From positions 675,634 through 739,633 of the forward strand of contig JAQYDG010000004.1 of the NCBI GenBank assembly GCA_028724265.1: 64,000 nt of DNA, given 5' to 3'. Shown here one piece after another: positions 41,163-51,091 of the stretch. The stretch's first letter is position 1; each line of letters begins with the position of its first letter. This DNA is from Actinomycetaceae bacterium. Lineage in GTDB: Bacteria > Actinomycetota > Actinomycetes > Actinomycetales > Actinomycetaceae. Position numbers and translations under genes: made by a program. The notes under the pieces are model-generated. The model saw only the letters and a list, made by a program, of their open reading frames with translations. It searched no databases and was not told the DNA's origin.

Positions 41163-42758
41163 CTACTTCGTGGACTTTGCGCCCACCACATCGAGGCCGG
41201 TTGCCCCGATCGGCGTCACATCGGTGACGTTCTTCGGATTCGACGCGGTAATCATGGTGCGGTGGAACAGCGGGTAGATCGGCACCTGTTCAGCGATCAG
41301 ATCCTGAGCCTGTCCGTACAGATCCTTGGCTTCGTCACCCGTCTTCTGCGAGGCGTTCAGCATCAGATCCTGCAGCTTCTTGAAATCAGCGGAATCCGTG
41401 TTCTTCCAACCGTCACGCGTTGTTGTCCACACGTTGTCGCCGTACCACCAGTTGATGATGATGCCGGGGTCAACACCAAACACGGAAGGATCGCCTGGTG
41501 CAAGCGCAATATCGTAGGTACGGCCCTTCGGGTTGTCTGGATCCGTATCTGTGAAGTTCGCATACAGATCAGCGGAGGCCTGCGTGGAAATATTCACGGT
41601 GACGCCCACGGCTTCAAGGTTCTGCTTGATCTGCGGGGCCAGGTTGGCGATCCACGGATGGTCGGTGGTCAGCAGCGTCACCGAGAGGCCGGACACGCCT
41701 GCCTTGGCGAGTAGATCCTTTGCCTTCTGAGCATCGTACGTGAACTGGGTGGCTGCCTTCTTATACATCGGGTTGGATTCCGGCAGGAACGAGGTTGCTT
41801 CCTTCGCTTCCCCAGCCATCTGCGACTTGATCAGGGACTGAGTGTCGATCGCATACAGGAATGCTTGGCGAACTTCCGGCTTATCGAATGGAGCCTTCGT
41901 GGTGTTGAACATCAAGAATGGGTTGTTGTATCCCTCAACCTTGTCGATCTTCCAGCCTTGAGCCTCCAGCTGTGACGCGGCATCGGCTGGCACAGCCTCC
42001 ATCACGTCAATCGTGCCACCCAACGCTGCAGAAAGGCGCGCTGAATCATCCTTCAGCACCGTCCACTTCAGGCTTCCCGCGCCGGCAGGGTAAGAACCGT
42101 TGTAGTTCGGATTCGGTACCGCAGTCAGCTCCTTGGTGCCGTCGATCGACTGGTACATGTACGGGCCGGAACCGATCGGCTTGCTGTTCATCGCCTCCTG
42201 GGTTGAGGATGCGGGAATCACCTTCACATCCACCAGACGATCCGCAATACCGGGGAACGGATACTTCAGCTTGAAATCGATCGTATTATCGTCAACAGCC
42301 GAAACGGAATCTACGAAGTCGAAGAACATCGAATAAATCGACGTGGGATCCGTTGTGCGCTTGTAGGATTCCAGGAAGTCTTTAGAGGTGACGGGCTTGC
42401 CGTCGGAGAACTTCGCACCGTCGCGGAGCTTTACTTGGTATTCGGTGTCCGACACCTTCTTTGGTTCATCAGCCGCCAGTGCCGGGTAATGCTTGTACGT
42501 CTGCATATTGAACTCGTACAGACCCTCCATGACCTGCCAGTTCGTCCCGAATGCTAACGCTGATGACGTGGTTGACGGGTCAAACGCCGTTGTATCATAC
42601 GCAACGCCGAGGTTGATGGCACCGCTGCCACCCGCAGACTGAGACGAGCCTGATGATTTGTCAGCACTCGACCCTCCTGAACCAGACCCACCGCAGGCCG
42701 AAAGTGCCAGAGCCATGACGGATGCGACAGCGAACAGCCCCTTTGCTTTGATAGACAT
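41163..42758 (-). CDS. Extracellular solute-binding lipoprotein, SBP family 5, 531 aa
   Basis: Start MSIKAKGLFAVASVMALALS with lipobox LSAC, after GGAGGAGAATCT. The family 5 core is clear: WQVMEGLYEFN, ALAADEPKKVSDTEYQVKLR, GAKFSDGKPVTSKDFLESYK, QAFLYAIDTQSLI, APGDPSVFGVDPGI. Family 5 proteins bind peptides, nickel or, in actinobacterial nan clusters, sialic acid; the latter is inferred from context. Confidence 0.92.
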   Translation of the reverse strand: MSIKAKGLFAVASVMALALSACGGSGSGGSSADKSSGSSQSAGGSGAINLGVAYDTTAFDPSTTSSALAFGTNWQVMEGLYEFNMQTYKHYPALAADEPKKVSDTEYQVKLRDGAKFSDGKPVTSKDFLESYKRTTDPTSIYSMFFDFVDSVSAVDDNTIDFKLKYPFPGIADRLVDVKVIPASSTQEAMNSKPIGSGPYMYQSIDGTKELTAVPNPNYNGSYPAGAGSLKWTVLKDDSARLSAALGGTIDVMEAVPADAASQLEAQGWKIDKVEGYNNPFLMFNTTKAPFDKPEVRQAFLYAIDTQSLIKSQMAGEAKEATSFLPESNPMYKKAATQFTYDAQKAKDLLAKAGVSGLSVTLLTTDHPWIANLAPQIKQNLEAVGVTVNISTQASADLYANFTDTDPDNPKGRTYDIALAPGDPSVFGVDPGIIINWWYGDNVWTTTRDGWKNTDSADFKKLQDLMLNASQKTGDEAKDLYGQAQDLIAEQVPIYPLFHRTMITASNPKNVTDVTPIGATGLDVVGAKSTK

Positions 42759-42911
42759 AGATTCTCCTCCATTGAAAATCTGATTGCCGTATCGCGGCAT
42801 ACACCAGGCATATCGGCAACGATATCGGAGCCCTCATTGTGTACAGGCGATACTTATTGAATCATCACCATTCTAGTGCATAGGCTCAAGCGCCAGAGAC
42901 GTCTCGACGCA

Positions 42912-43583
42912 CTAGCTGATCGCGTCGATGAACCAGCGCGTAATCGAGGTGGGATGCGTGATTGCAGTTCCCACCACAATGGCGTACGCACCCGCTCCGA
43001 GTGCCGCGCGCGCATCGTCAAAGGTGTGAATACGGCCCTCGCAGAAGACGGGAATATCGGGATAGGCGGCAACGGCTTCGCGCACCAAGTCCAGATCCGG
43101 CCCTTCGGTTGGCTGGCGTGCGTCGGTGTATCCCGCCAGAGTCGTGTTGAGAATATCGCAGCCAGCCTCCGCCGCCTGCTCGATAGAGGCCATGGAATCG
43201 CAGTCGGCCATGATGCGCACCTCCCGCGCCTCGCGCAGCTGGGCAACCGTCTGGGCGAAAGTGAGCCCATCTGGGCGTGGGCGATCGGTGGCGTCAAGCG
43301 CAACGATATCGGAGCCTGCATCTACACATGCGATGGCGAGGTCAAGCGTTGGGGTGATGTATACGCCCTCGTGCCCTTCTTTCACCAGGCCGATAATCGG
43401 TACGTCGAGCACCGCGCGCGCCTGACGAATATCCTCCAACCCCTGCAGCCGCACAGCGGGCGTTCCACCCTCCACCACGGCCTGCGCTACTTGTGCCATC
43501 GTTTCCGGGTGACGCATCGGTTCGCCGGGATACGCCTGGCACGAGACGATTAGCTTCCCGTGAAGCGGTTCAAGATCGATCAT
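42912..43583 (-). CDS. nanE: N-acetylmannosamine-6-phosphate 2-epimerase, 223 aa
   Basis: NanE TIM barrel: GKLIVSCQAYPGEPM, GGTPAVRLQGLEDIR, PIIGLVKEGHEGVYITPTL with the catalytic Lys, DIVALDATDRPRPDG, MADCDSMASIEQAAEAGCDI, LNTTLAGYT, GAYAIVVGTAITHP. Full length, no defects. Converts ManNAc-6-P to GlcNAc-6-P, the step linking NanA and kinase to NagA. Confidence 0.95.
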   Translation of the reverse strand: MIDLEPLHGKLIVSCQAYPGEPMRHPETMAQVAQAVVEGGTPAVRLQGLEDIRQARAVLDVPIIGLVKEGHEGVYITPTLDLAIACVDAGSDIVALDATDRPRPDGLTFAQTVAQLREAREVRIMADCDSMASIEQAAEAGCDILNTTLAGYTDARQPTEGPDLDLVREAVAAYPDIPVFCEGRIHTFDDARAALGAGAYAIVVGTAITHPTSITRWFIDAIS

Positions 43584-43727
43584 TGTGTTCCTTCCACTCG
43601 TCCTTACGTTCGTGAATGCTTGCTTACACTGCGCGGGCGCCGCAGGCGAGAACGCCGGCTTGTTGGCATGTTGGCCGGCACGGGAGCGCGCACTGGCTGA
43701 GAGAACCGGCTGCCGAGTGCCCTAGCC

Positions 43728-43800
43728 ACGTCCCTTCAGAGCCCAAGCCAGCCCCCTTTAGAGGCCGAGCCCCCTTTAAAGACCGAGCCACGTCCCTTCG
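43728..43800. repeat. Degenerate ~20-bp repeats at the nagB 3' end
   Basis: Four imperfect units around AGCC-ACGTCCCTTCAGAG / AGCCCCCTTTAAAGACCG. The first three lie past the nagB stop and the last encodes its C-terminus (EGTWLGL). Looks like tandem duplication of the gene end. Confidence 0.5.
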
Positions 43801-44567
43801 GGGCGGCGGTCAAATATTTCGCGGTAGAAATCGAGATTCTTCAGCTTTGACGCCGCTGGCTCGTCAAGCAGAATCTTCACGTTGGGGTGCAGTTGGAGGG
43901 CGGATCCGGTGCAGAGGCTGGTCACCGGGCCTTCCACCATGGCGGCTACTGCGTCAGCCTTATTCGCGCCGGTGGCGATCAGCACCGCTGTGCGCGAACG
44001 CAGGATTGTTCCTACCCCCTGGGTGAGCGCATGGGTCGGCACCTGAGTGATGTCACCATCGAAAAAGCGGGCGTTGTCGCGCCGAGTCTGCTCCGTGAGT
44101 ACCGCTGGGTGGGTGAGCGAGCCGAGGGACGTTCCAGGCTCGTTGAACGCAATATGCCCGTCCACGCCGATTCCGAGAATCTGCAGGTCGATACCGCCAG
44201 CGTCCACAATCTCCTGTTCGTAGCGTGCACATTCGGCAATCAGATCCTGCGCCTGGCCGTTTTCACCATGCACGTTTCGCGACTCGATGTCGGTAATCGC
44301 CACGAACTCGCGTTCCACAAAGTTCCGGTAACCCTGCGGGTGATCCGCAGGCAAGCCCACATATTCATCCAGCTGATACGCCTTCGCGCGGGCCAGGCTC
44401 ATCGTGCCGGCCTTCACGCGTGCGCCAAGCTCCCGATAGATCGGCAGAGGGCTGGATCCGGTAGCCACGCCGAGCACAGCATCCGGCTTGCGTTCCACCA
44501 GATCCTGGATCGCGTCCGCAGCAACCTCGGCAAGTTCATGCTCCGTCTGTTTGACGATTATTTCCAT
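43776..44567 (-). CDS. nagB: Glucosamine-6-phosphate deaminase, 263 aa
   Basis: NagB motifs in order: LGVATGSSPLPIYRELG, AYQLDEYVGLPADHPQGYR, LQILGIGVDGHIAFNEPGTS, SRTAVLIATGANKADAVAAM, LQLHPNVKILLDEPAAS. The Asp-72 and DGHIAFNEP equivalents are intact. Forty bases downstream of nagA; converts GlcN-6-P to fructose-6-P and ammonia. Confidence 0.96.
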   Translation of the reverse strand: MEIIVKQTEHELAEVAADAIQDLVERKPDAVLGVATGSSPLPIYRELGARVKAGTMSLARAKAYQLDEYVGLPADHPQGYRNFVEREFVAITDIESRNVHGENGQAQDLIAECARYEQEIVDAGGIDLQILGIGVDGHIAFNEPGTSLGSLTHPAVLTEQTRRDNARFFDGDITQVPTHALTQGVGTILRSRTAVLIATGANKADAVAAMVEGPVTSLCTGSALQLHPNVKILLDEPAASKLKNLDFYREIFDRRPEGTWLGL

Positions 44568-44606
44568 AAGTATCCTCCACGTTCAACTTCCGGTTTTCGT
44601 TTCGCG

Positions 44607-45752
44607 TCACTTCACTTGCTCGCCTCGGCGGATCACATGCTGCACGTGCAGAGTAGGCGATTCCACCACCAGATCCGCGTACGCACCGGGAATGATGCGA
44701 CCAATTTCCGCGTCACGCCCCAACAGCTGCGCTGGCCGTGCTGTTGCTGCATGCAGGGCGAGCCACGTGTCCACGCCCGCCGTAAAAGTAGCGAACCGGA
44801 CGGCACGCGAAAGCGTCAGTGTGGATCCTGCGATTGCGCCGTTGGATTTTAGCCGCGCGATCTGGTTGCGCACTTCCACTTCCAAAGGGCCAAGCATGTA
44901 GTCGCCGTCCGGAGATCCAGCAGCAGCCATCGCGTCAGTCACCAAAATAACGTCGCGGCCTTTCGCGTCAAACACAAACTTCACCGTGACCTTATGCGTG
45001 TGAACGCCGTCCGCAATCAGCTCCACCGGCAGTCCCGGCGTTTCAAGCGCCGCAATCACAGGCCCTGGCTGACGGTGATGCACCGGACGCATCGCATTGA
45101 AAAGATGGGTAATATCCCGCGCGCCAGCGTCGATCGCAGCCTTCACCTGCTCGAACGACGCATCCGAGTGCCCAGGAGCCGCGATTACTCCGTGTTCTGC
45201 AAGCCACCGCACCGCCTCGATGCCGCCTGGCCGCTCAACTGCGAGGGTCACCATGCGTACCGATCCTGCGGCACACAGACGCGCAACATCCTCCTCCGTG
45301 GGATCCCGCAGCAATTGCGGATCGTGGGCTCCCTTGTATTTCTCGGAGAGCCACGGTCCTTCCAAATGCACGCCCAAGATTTCGCCAGCATCGTAAAGCG
45401 GCTGCAATGCGCGGATCTGCGATTCCAGGTTTTCAAGCGTGTCGGTGACGAGGGAAGCCATGATGGAGGTGGTGCCCTCCGCCCGATGCGTTTCGATCAC
45501 GGTACGTGCAGGCTCGTACCCGTCAGTGAAGGCAGCACCGCCGCCGCCGTGGGAGTGAATATCCACAAACCCGGGGGCGAGGATAACATCGCCCAGATCA
45601 ACCTCACCAGAATGCGCCACAGGGTGTGCCAGCGAGGAGCCTGCAGCATCGTCAGGCACAACCTGAAGAATACGTCCGTTTTCGGTTCGCACAGTCCCCG
45701 AGCCCAACACGTTGTTACCATCAAAAATTGTTCCAGCGCGATAGATCGTCAT
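44607..45752 (-). CDS. nagA: N-acetylglucosamine-6-phosphate deacetylase, 381 aa
   Basis: Start MTIYRAGTIFDGNNVLGSG, eight bases after GAAGGAG; sequence upstream in frame is not used. Metal-site motifs: GFVDIHSHGGGGAAFTDG, LGVHLEGPWLSEKYKGAHDP, APGHSDASFEQ, THLFNAMRP, LVTDAMAAAG. The usual 380-residue length. First gene of the cluster in reading direction; supplies GlcN-6-P to NagB. Confidence 0.96.
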   Translation of the reverse strand: MTIYRAGTIFDGNNVLGSGTVRTENGRILQVVPDDAAGSSLAHPVAHSGEVDLGDVILAPGFVDIHSHGGGGAAFTDGYEPARTVIETHRAEGTTSIMASLVTDTLENLESQIRALQPLYDAGEILGVHLEGPWLSEKYKGAHDPQLLRDPTEEDVARLCAAGSVRMVTLAVERPGGIEAVRWLAEHGVIAAPGHSDASFEQVKAAIDAGARDITHLFNAMRPVHHRQPGPVIAALETPGLPVELIADGVHTHKVTVKFVFDAKGRDVILVTDAMAAAGSPDGDYMLGPLEVEVRNQIARLKSNGAIAGSTLTLSRAVRFATFTAGVDTWLALHAATARPAQLLGRDAEIGRIIPGAYADLVVESPTLHVQHVIRRGEQVK

Positions 45753-45941
45753 CGTGGCAGCTCCTTCACTGTGGCGGCTCTCGACGGCAGCGACCCCTCG
45801 CGTCGCTCGTTGAGCACGCCATGCTCCTTTGCCGACTACCATCATACCCTCCGGTATTTCTCTGCTATTTTGTGGCCCGCGAACCAGGATGGTGATGCGG
45901 ACGGGAACACCGAGGCGGGGCACAGACTACACAGAGCACGA

Positions 45942-45973
45942 GGGAGGGGTAGAACCTAGGCTCTACCCCTCCC
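45942..45973 (-). terminator. 12-bp GC-rich hairpin after the large surface protein gene
   Basis: GGGAGGGGTAGA (45942-45953) and TCTACCCCTCCC (45962-45973) are perfect arms around ACCTAGGC. It lies 137 bases past the surface gene stop and before nagA, so it separates two minus-strand units. No U-tract, typical of many actinobacterial terminators. Confidence 0.65.
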
Positions 45974-46110
45974 TTGTGATATTCAATTCATCAGCGAGAT
46001 GGCTCTCTCGTTGCGGGGCACTGCCGCACACATCCCGACGTCAGGAGATGCGTCCTCGCCCGCATCTCTCTATGTCGGCGATACGTTCTCGCCAGTGCTT
46101 GCAGGAAAGA

Positions 46111-49100
46111 TCAGTCATCGAGCCGGCGGCGCCGTGCGGACGCCAACAGGATCGATCCGCCAACGAGCATCAAGCCCAAGGCACCCGCTGCTGCAGAACC
46201 GACATTCGCACCCGTGAAGGCGATCGGCGTCTTCTTCACTGCGCTGGATGACGCACCAGTACTGGATGACGCACCGCCGTTCGTTGGTGTGGAGCCGGTG
46301 CCGGCTACAAGCCCTCCTGCAGGATGTGGCAGCTTACCGGGCTGATCGGGCTCGCTTGGCTGATCGGGTTCGCCAGGCTGAACTGGTGCGGGCTTCTCAG
46401 CCTTGTTCGGATCAGTCGGCTCATCGGTCGCATCAGGATCAGCAACAGTCTTCCCGTCCTGACCAACGATCGTATTAACCTCATCACCATCCTTCACACC
46501 ATCACCATCAGTGTCAGCCTTGGTTGGATCGGTCGGATCACCCTTCCCATCCTGATCATCATCAAACGGGTTGAATGCGCCGGACACCTCATCACCGTCA
46601 GCGATACCATCACCATCGGAATCCGACTTCGTCGGATCAGTACCCAGCTCCTTCTCCTGCTGGTCGCTCAGGCCATCACCATCGGTGTCAGCAGCGTTCG
46701 GGTTGGTGCCGTTCTTTACTTCGTCACCATCATTCACGCCGTCGCCATCGGAATCGGCCTTGGTTGGATCGGTTGGGTCACCCTTCCCGTTGCCATCCCA
46801 GTCCTTGTTGGAATCGCCGGAAACTTCCTGACCGTCAGTCAAACCGTCACCATCAGTGTCAGCCTTCGTCGGATCAGTACCAAGATCCTTCTCTTCACCA
46901 TCACTCAGGCCATCACCATCAGTATCAGACTTCAGAGGATCCGTACCATCCTTCACCTCCTGACCATCAGGCACACCATCACCATCAGTGTCGGCCTTCG
47001 TCGGATCAGTACCCAGATCCTTCTCTTCACCATCACTCAGGCCATCACCATCAGTATCAGACTTCAAAGGATCCGTACCGTCCTTCACCTCCTGACCATC
47101 AGGCACACCATCACCGTCGGTATCAGCCTTATTCGGATCAGTACCGAGTTTCTCCTCGTCCTTATCCGTCAAGCCGTCGCCGTCGGTATCAGCCGTGGAG
47201 TCCTTCGCCGTCACGGTGAAGCTCTGCGTGCCAGTCCAGTTATGACCGTCGGCGTCAGTGGAGGTGACTGTGACCTTCACGGTGCTGGAGCCAGATTTGG
47301 TTGGCGTACCGGAAATCGTGCCAGTGGCAGGATCGAACGTCACACCATCAGGCAGGCCGGTGACCTTGGTGGTGTCCGCATTGACCGGGACGGGCTTGCC
47401 GTCGTGGTCGGTTGCGCTCACCGTCACAGGCTTGATCGGATCGCCAGACCACACGGTCTGATCGTCGATATGTGCAACATTTACATCGCCAGGCGTCTTC
47501 ACGGTGACGGTGAATGTTTCGGTGTCGGTGGACTTATCCGGATACGTGTGGTTCACGGTCACGGCGATCGTAGAACCTGGCGTGGCATCCTTCGGGATTG
47601 TGACGCTGACCGCGCCATCCTTGTCGGTGGTTGCGGTTGCTCCATTGGTGGCGGTCGCCGTGGTTGTGGTCGTGCCAGGCAGCGGATCACCCGAGTTGGG
47701 TACCGTCACCTTGTCGCCAGGCAGACCCGTAGTGTTGCCGTACTTGGGCGTCACCGTATCTGTGGTTGGCGTTGCAGGAGCAGCAGGCTCATCCACAGTG
47801 ATCTTGAACGTCTCCTGGCTGGAATTACCCGCAGGATCCTTCGCCTTCACCGTCACAGTAGACTCGCCCGGCTTCGTCGGCGTCCCAGAAATCGTGCCCG
47901 TAGCAGGATCGAACGTCACACCATCAGGCAAACCAGTCACCTCATACGTGGCAGTATCATCATCCGATTCCACCTTCACAGGCGTAATCGGCTTACCCTG
48001 CTCAACAGTCTGATCCTTAATCGGAGTCAACGCCGGCGGCGTCTTATCCTCAACAGGCTCAGCAGGCTTCTCCGTCACCGCCACCGTTGTCGTCACAGTA
48101 TCAGTGGACTGATCCGGATACGTGACCTTCACAGTCACCGGATACTCCTTCGCCTCCGCATCAGCCGGCGGCTTCAGAGTCAGCGAACCGTCAGTATTCA
48201 CCGTCACCCACGCAGGATTATCATCCCCACCAGCAAAGGTGGTCTTATCCGGAAGCGGGGCACCCTTCTGATCCACAGGCGAATTCACCGTAGCCGTACC
48301 GCCCTGCTCCACAGTCGCAGTATCATAACTCGGCGTCACGCTATCGGTAATCGGCGCAGCAGGAGTAGCAGCGGCGGTTAGTCGCGCGCTCACAGCGATT
48401 TCACCATTCGGTGTGAGAGCAACAATACGATACTTGCTGCCTTCAGTAACCCCATCCACATCAGTCAGAGTAAACGAGCCATCGGTCAGTTTCTGATCAG
48501 TAGAAATCTCTGTCTGAGCTAGAGGTTGAGCGGCATCAGGATTAAACGTAGGACGCTTTGAAACGTCTGCATCCTGCGGATCACCATCTGCATTCGTCAC
48601 GTCGCTCTCAGGGACAAGATAGACCGTGAGCTTGGTTTGATCCGACGTCACCTTTAGCTTTGCGCCTTCAGTAAGCGAATCATCATACTGAACTTTCGGA
48701 GCCTTGCCCGCCAGCTCATGTGCATCTAGCGCAATGGTGTCTGTCGCCGTGGTTGGCTTCGTCGGCGTATACGAACCAGCATTGAGCGGATCCGTCGTAT
48801 CAATCAACTTTTCCACACCATCGGGAACACCGTCACCGTCAGTGTCATTGTTGAAAGGATCCGTGCCCAACTCCAGCTCGTAACGGTCAGTCAGACCATC
48901 AGCATCATGATCTTCAATATTCAAGAAAGAAGTGGTTATCGAGTTCGTGAGCAGCCTCGAGGGAGCACCCGCATCCGTCTGACCACCTGAACCTAGAACA
49001 AACTTATCTTTGTAATCCGATTCGACCCACGAGTTGAACTCGAGATACTTCCCATCAGCAGTCGCTGCATTGAGCTTATTGGCTGTGATGTTGCTAATTT

Positions 49101-50334
49101 CCTTAGCAACATCAGCCTTCAAACGATACTGAATCGTATAGCTCCTCGACTGCCCAAGGGCTCCCCAAAAAATGTCATTTTGGTTATCACGCACTTCGTT
49201 ATACCGCGAAGAGTTGAAATTCTCTGGATCTGGTTTCCACGAGATAGCCCTATTCTTCTCGCTCGTCACTAAACCAGTCGTGGGATCCAGGCTTAATTCA
49301 AACTGTTTTTCTTTTCCTTTATCAGTTGGAGCACCATCCTGATCGGAGTTATACACCCATACTGAATCCACAAACGGAGCGAGAAGCGGATCGATCTGAT
49401 CCTTAATCACCGCAGACCAGCCGTAGTCCGTCTGCAAGAAATTCTGATTCGGATTAAACGTGATCGTATGATTAATCACATTCGCCGCTTGGTTGAAGTT
49501 CACAGCTGAGATTGCAGAGTTCTTAAAGAAATTCTGCGTATTATTCGCAGGATCCGGCTCCGTCGCCTGGCCTTTCGGAGTAGACAGGCCAATCACTGCA
49601 GAAGAAATCGTTGCCGTACTTACCTTGTTGTCGTTACGAACAGCCCACGACTCTACATAGAAGCCATCATCAGTTTTCTTCACAGAATCAAGAGCGACCC
49701 CATCTTTGAGGTATATACGAATATTCGACGTATAGATCGTTCCAATAGATCCTCCAAGAGTGGCTGCATTTTTTCCAATCAACGGAACAGACCACTCGTT
49801 AGAATCGTCCGCCGAGCGAGTGAACGTAGCCCACACTTTCTTGTTTTGATCGTCGCCCACAACGATATGATCAATGGCTTTCGCTAATTCAGCATCGCGG
49901 AACCGCAAAAAGAATCTACCGGTATCCGGTTTTTCAGGGTCAGGATTGTAGGAATTCGACCCAATAACGCCAGGATCCAATTTGTACCAATAGGTTAAAC
50001 GCAGAGCAGCGCTCGCCCCATCCGATCCAATCTGATCAGGGCGATCAGCAATTCCGATAAAACGCACACGACTGTCATCCTCGCTGTTAATAAGCTCGTG
50101 AGTGTTAATCGACCCGTTTGTCGCGTCTGGCTGTACCGTCGTGCGCGTAGCAGTACCAGCCACGGCAGAAGTGTTCCCAGCCTGCGTAGCGAATGCGGGA
50201 GCCGAGCCAAGTGCTACTCCCGAAGCCGTGAGCGCAAGTGCACCCAGCGCTGCCGCAGGCTTGCGGAAGAAGGACGCGCCCCGCTTAACGAACGATCTGG
50301 GGGGGGTACCTTGAGGAAGAGTGTGTTTACCCAT
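46111..50334 (-). CDS. Large wall-anchored surface protein with TSP3 repeats, 1407 aa
   Basis: Start [18 protein letters not shown] after AGGAAC. Signal peptide with [20 protein letters not shown] and an AFA-type cleavage site. An N-terminal adhesin-like region (~50-500) precedes one TSP3-like unit, two Rib/YPDG-type domains, two putative Ig (He_PIG) domains ([20 protein letters not shown]), then ~300 residues of DTDGDG thrombospondin type 3 calcium-binding repeats. Wall anchor: KKTPIAFTG, hydrophobic helix, [10 protein letters not shown]8 tract spans codons 10-12 and could switch the frame. Probably a calcium-stabilised adhesin; ligand unknown. Confidence 0.88.
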   Translation of the reverse strand: MGKHTLPQGTPPRSFVKRGASFFRKPAAALGALALTASGVALGSAPAFATQAGNTSAVAGTATRTTVQPDATNGSINTHELINSEDDSRVRFIGIADRPDQIGSDGASAALRLTYWYKLDPGVIGSNSYNPDPEKPDTGRFFLRFRDAELAKAIDHIVVGDDQNKKVWATFTRSADDSNEWSVPLIGKNAATLGGSIGTIYTSNIRIYLKDGVALDSVKKTDDGFYVESWAVRNDNKVSTATISSAVIGLSTPKGQATEPDPANNTQNFFKNSAISAVNFNQAANVINHTITFNPNQNFLQTDYGWSAVIKDQIDPLLAPFVDSVWVYNSDQDGAPTDKGKEKQFELSLDPTTGLVTSEKNRAISWKPDPENFNSSRYNEVRDNQNDIFWGALGQSRSYTIQYRLKADVAKEISNITANKLNAATADGKYLEFNSWVESDYKDKFVLGSGGQTDAGAPSRLLTNSITTSFLNIEDHDADGLTDRYELELGTDPFNNDTDGDGVPDGVEKLIDTTDPLNAGSYTPTKPTTATDTIALDAHELAGKAPKVQYDDSLTEGAKLKVTSDQTKLTVYLVPESDVTNADGDPQDADVSKRPTFNPDAAQPLAQTEISTDQKLTDGSFTLTDVDGVTEGSKYRIVALTPNGEIAVSARLTAAATPAAPITDSVTPSYDTATVEQGGTATVNSPVDQKGAPLPDKTTFAGGDDNPAWVTVNTDGSLTLKPPADAEAKEYPVTVKVTYPDQSTDTVTTTVAVTEKPAEPVEDKTPPALTPIKDQTVEQGKPITPVKVESDDDTATYEVTGLPDGVTFDPATGTISGTPTKPGESTVTVKAKDPAGNSSQETFKITVDEPAAPATPTTDTVTPKYGNTTGLPGDKVTVPNSGDPLPGTTTTTATATNGATATTDKDGAVSVTIPKDATPGSTIAVTVNHTYPDKSTDTETFTVTVKTPGDVNVAHIDDQTVWSGDPIKPVTVSATDHDGKPVPVNADTTKVTGLPDGVTFDPATGTISGTPTKSGSSTVKVTVTSTDADGHNWTGTQSFTVTAKDSTADTDGDGLTDKDEEKLGTDPNKADTDGDGVPDGQEVKDGTDPLKSDTDGDGLSDGEEKDLGTDPTKADTDGDGVPDGQEVKDGTDPLKSDTDGDGLSDGEEKDLGTDPTKADTDGDGLTDGQEVSGDSNKDWDGNGKGDPTDPTKADSDGDGVNDGDEVKNGTNPNAADTDGDGLSDQQEKELGTDPTKSDSDGDGIADGDEVSGAFNPFDDDQDGKGDPTDPTKADTDGDGVKDGDEVNTIVGQDGKTVADPDATDEPTDPNKAEKPAPVQPGEPDQPSEPDQPGKLPHPAGGLVAGTGSTPTNGGASSSTGASSSAVKKTPIAFTGANVGSAAAGALGLMLVGGSILLASARRRRLDD
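46862..47125 (-). repeat. 132-bp near-identical tandem repeat in the TSP3 region
   Basis: Two adjacent 132-base units (44 codons each, start [20 protein letters not shown]) differ at only a few bases, much less than the flanking TSP3 units. They indicate recent duplication and a probable length polymorphism. Confidence 0.8.
50299..50306 (-). repeat. C8 homopolymer in codons 10-12 of the surface protein
   Basis: On the coding strand ACC CCC CCC AGA gives eight consecutive C, encoding Thr-Pro-Pro before the signal peptide. One-base slippage would shift the frame right after the start codon, the standard layout of a phase-variable gene. Here the tract is in the ON length. Confidence 0.85.
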
Positions 50335-51091
50335 CTTTTGTTCCTGTTCTTTTTGTTGCCGACCGGTTACACATTGCATGCACACGCTGTGTTGAACGAG
50401 CGCATCCCCCTGTGTAATGAACGATCACTCCAACCAGAGAATCTCCAAGCTATGCCTCACTGTGATACATCAAACTTCCAGCGACACGGCACGTGCCGCA
50501 GTCAACGCAGGCAGCTCGGTTAGCTGAGAGTCCCCTGATATACGTGTTAAAGATACATTCCAACCCTGGCACCCGCAAGCAGGATGAAACACCGCACATC
50601 ACAAGAAATAACAGCGCGCCGATTTTTCGGCTTAATTTCATAGGAAAACGAAAGTTTCACCGCATACCCCGGGGCTGAATACGCACAACAGATTACTAAC
50701 ATACGGAGATATAACAAATAGATAATGTGATACATTGCATGATAAAATGCGTGCAATATCAACATTTTTGCACCATGCTATATTCACGTTAATTCACAAA
50801 CTCGGTTACTAACACCCATCACTCACCTAGATACGATACCCACGCGGGTACGCGGCAACCCACTTTGCAACCGTCGAGAGCGCCGCGCATAGACCACAAT
50901 GTGATACTTCCAACGTCTCAGAAATCGATATGTGGTTCACGCACTGCCTAGAATGGTGCGCAACCGTTGCCCGCCTCGCAAGCGCGCCCTGTGTGGCCAC
51001 TACACAACACAAATGACACAACACCGCACGCCTCGAGTACGCAACAAGGTGACGCCACGTGCCTCGAGCACACAACCAGAAGGATGCCGAC
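50335..51091. other. Divergent intergenic region of ~757 bp
   Basis: Carries the promoters of the large surface gene (minus) and of the ABC importer (plus), but I cannot place them with confidence. It is AT-rich around 50680-50800. Visible elements: inverted repeat ATTGCA/TGCAAT (50734-50757), short palindrome TACCC-ACGC-GGGTA (50836-50849), and direct repeats GCCTCGAG(T/C)AC(A/G)CAAC starting at 51030 and 51061, 31 bases apart, next to the binding-protein gene. No gene seen. Confidence 0.5.

Noticed and set aside
46324..48381. 685 aa plus-strand open frame
   Set aside because: It is antisense to the repetitive TSP3/Rib coding region and has repeat-derived Ile/Thr/Ser composition.
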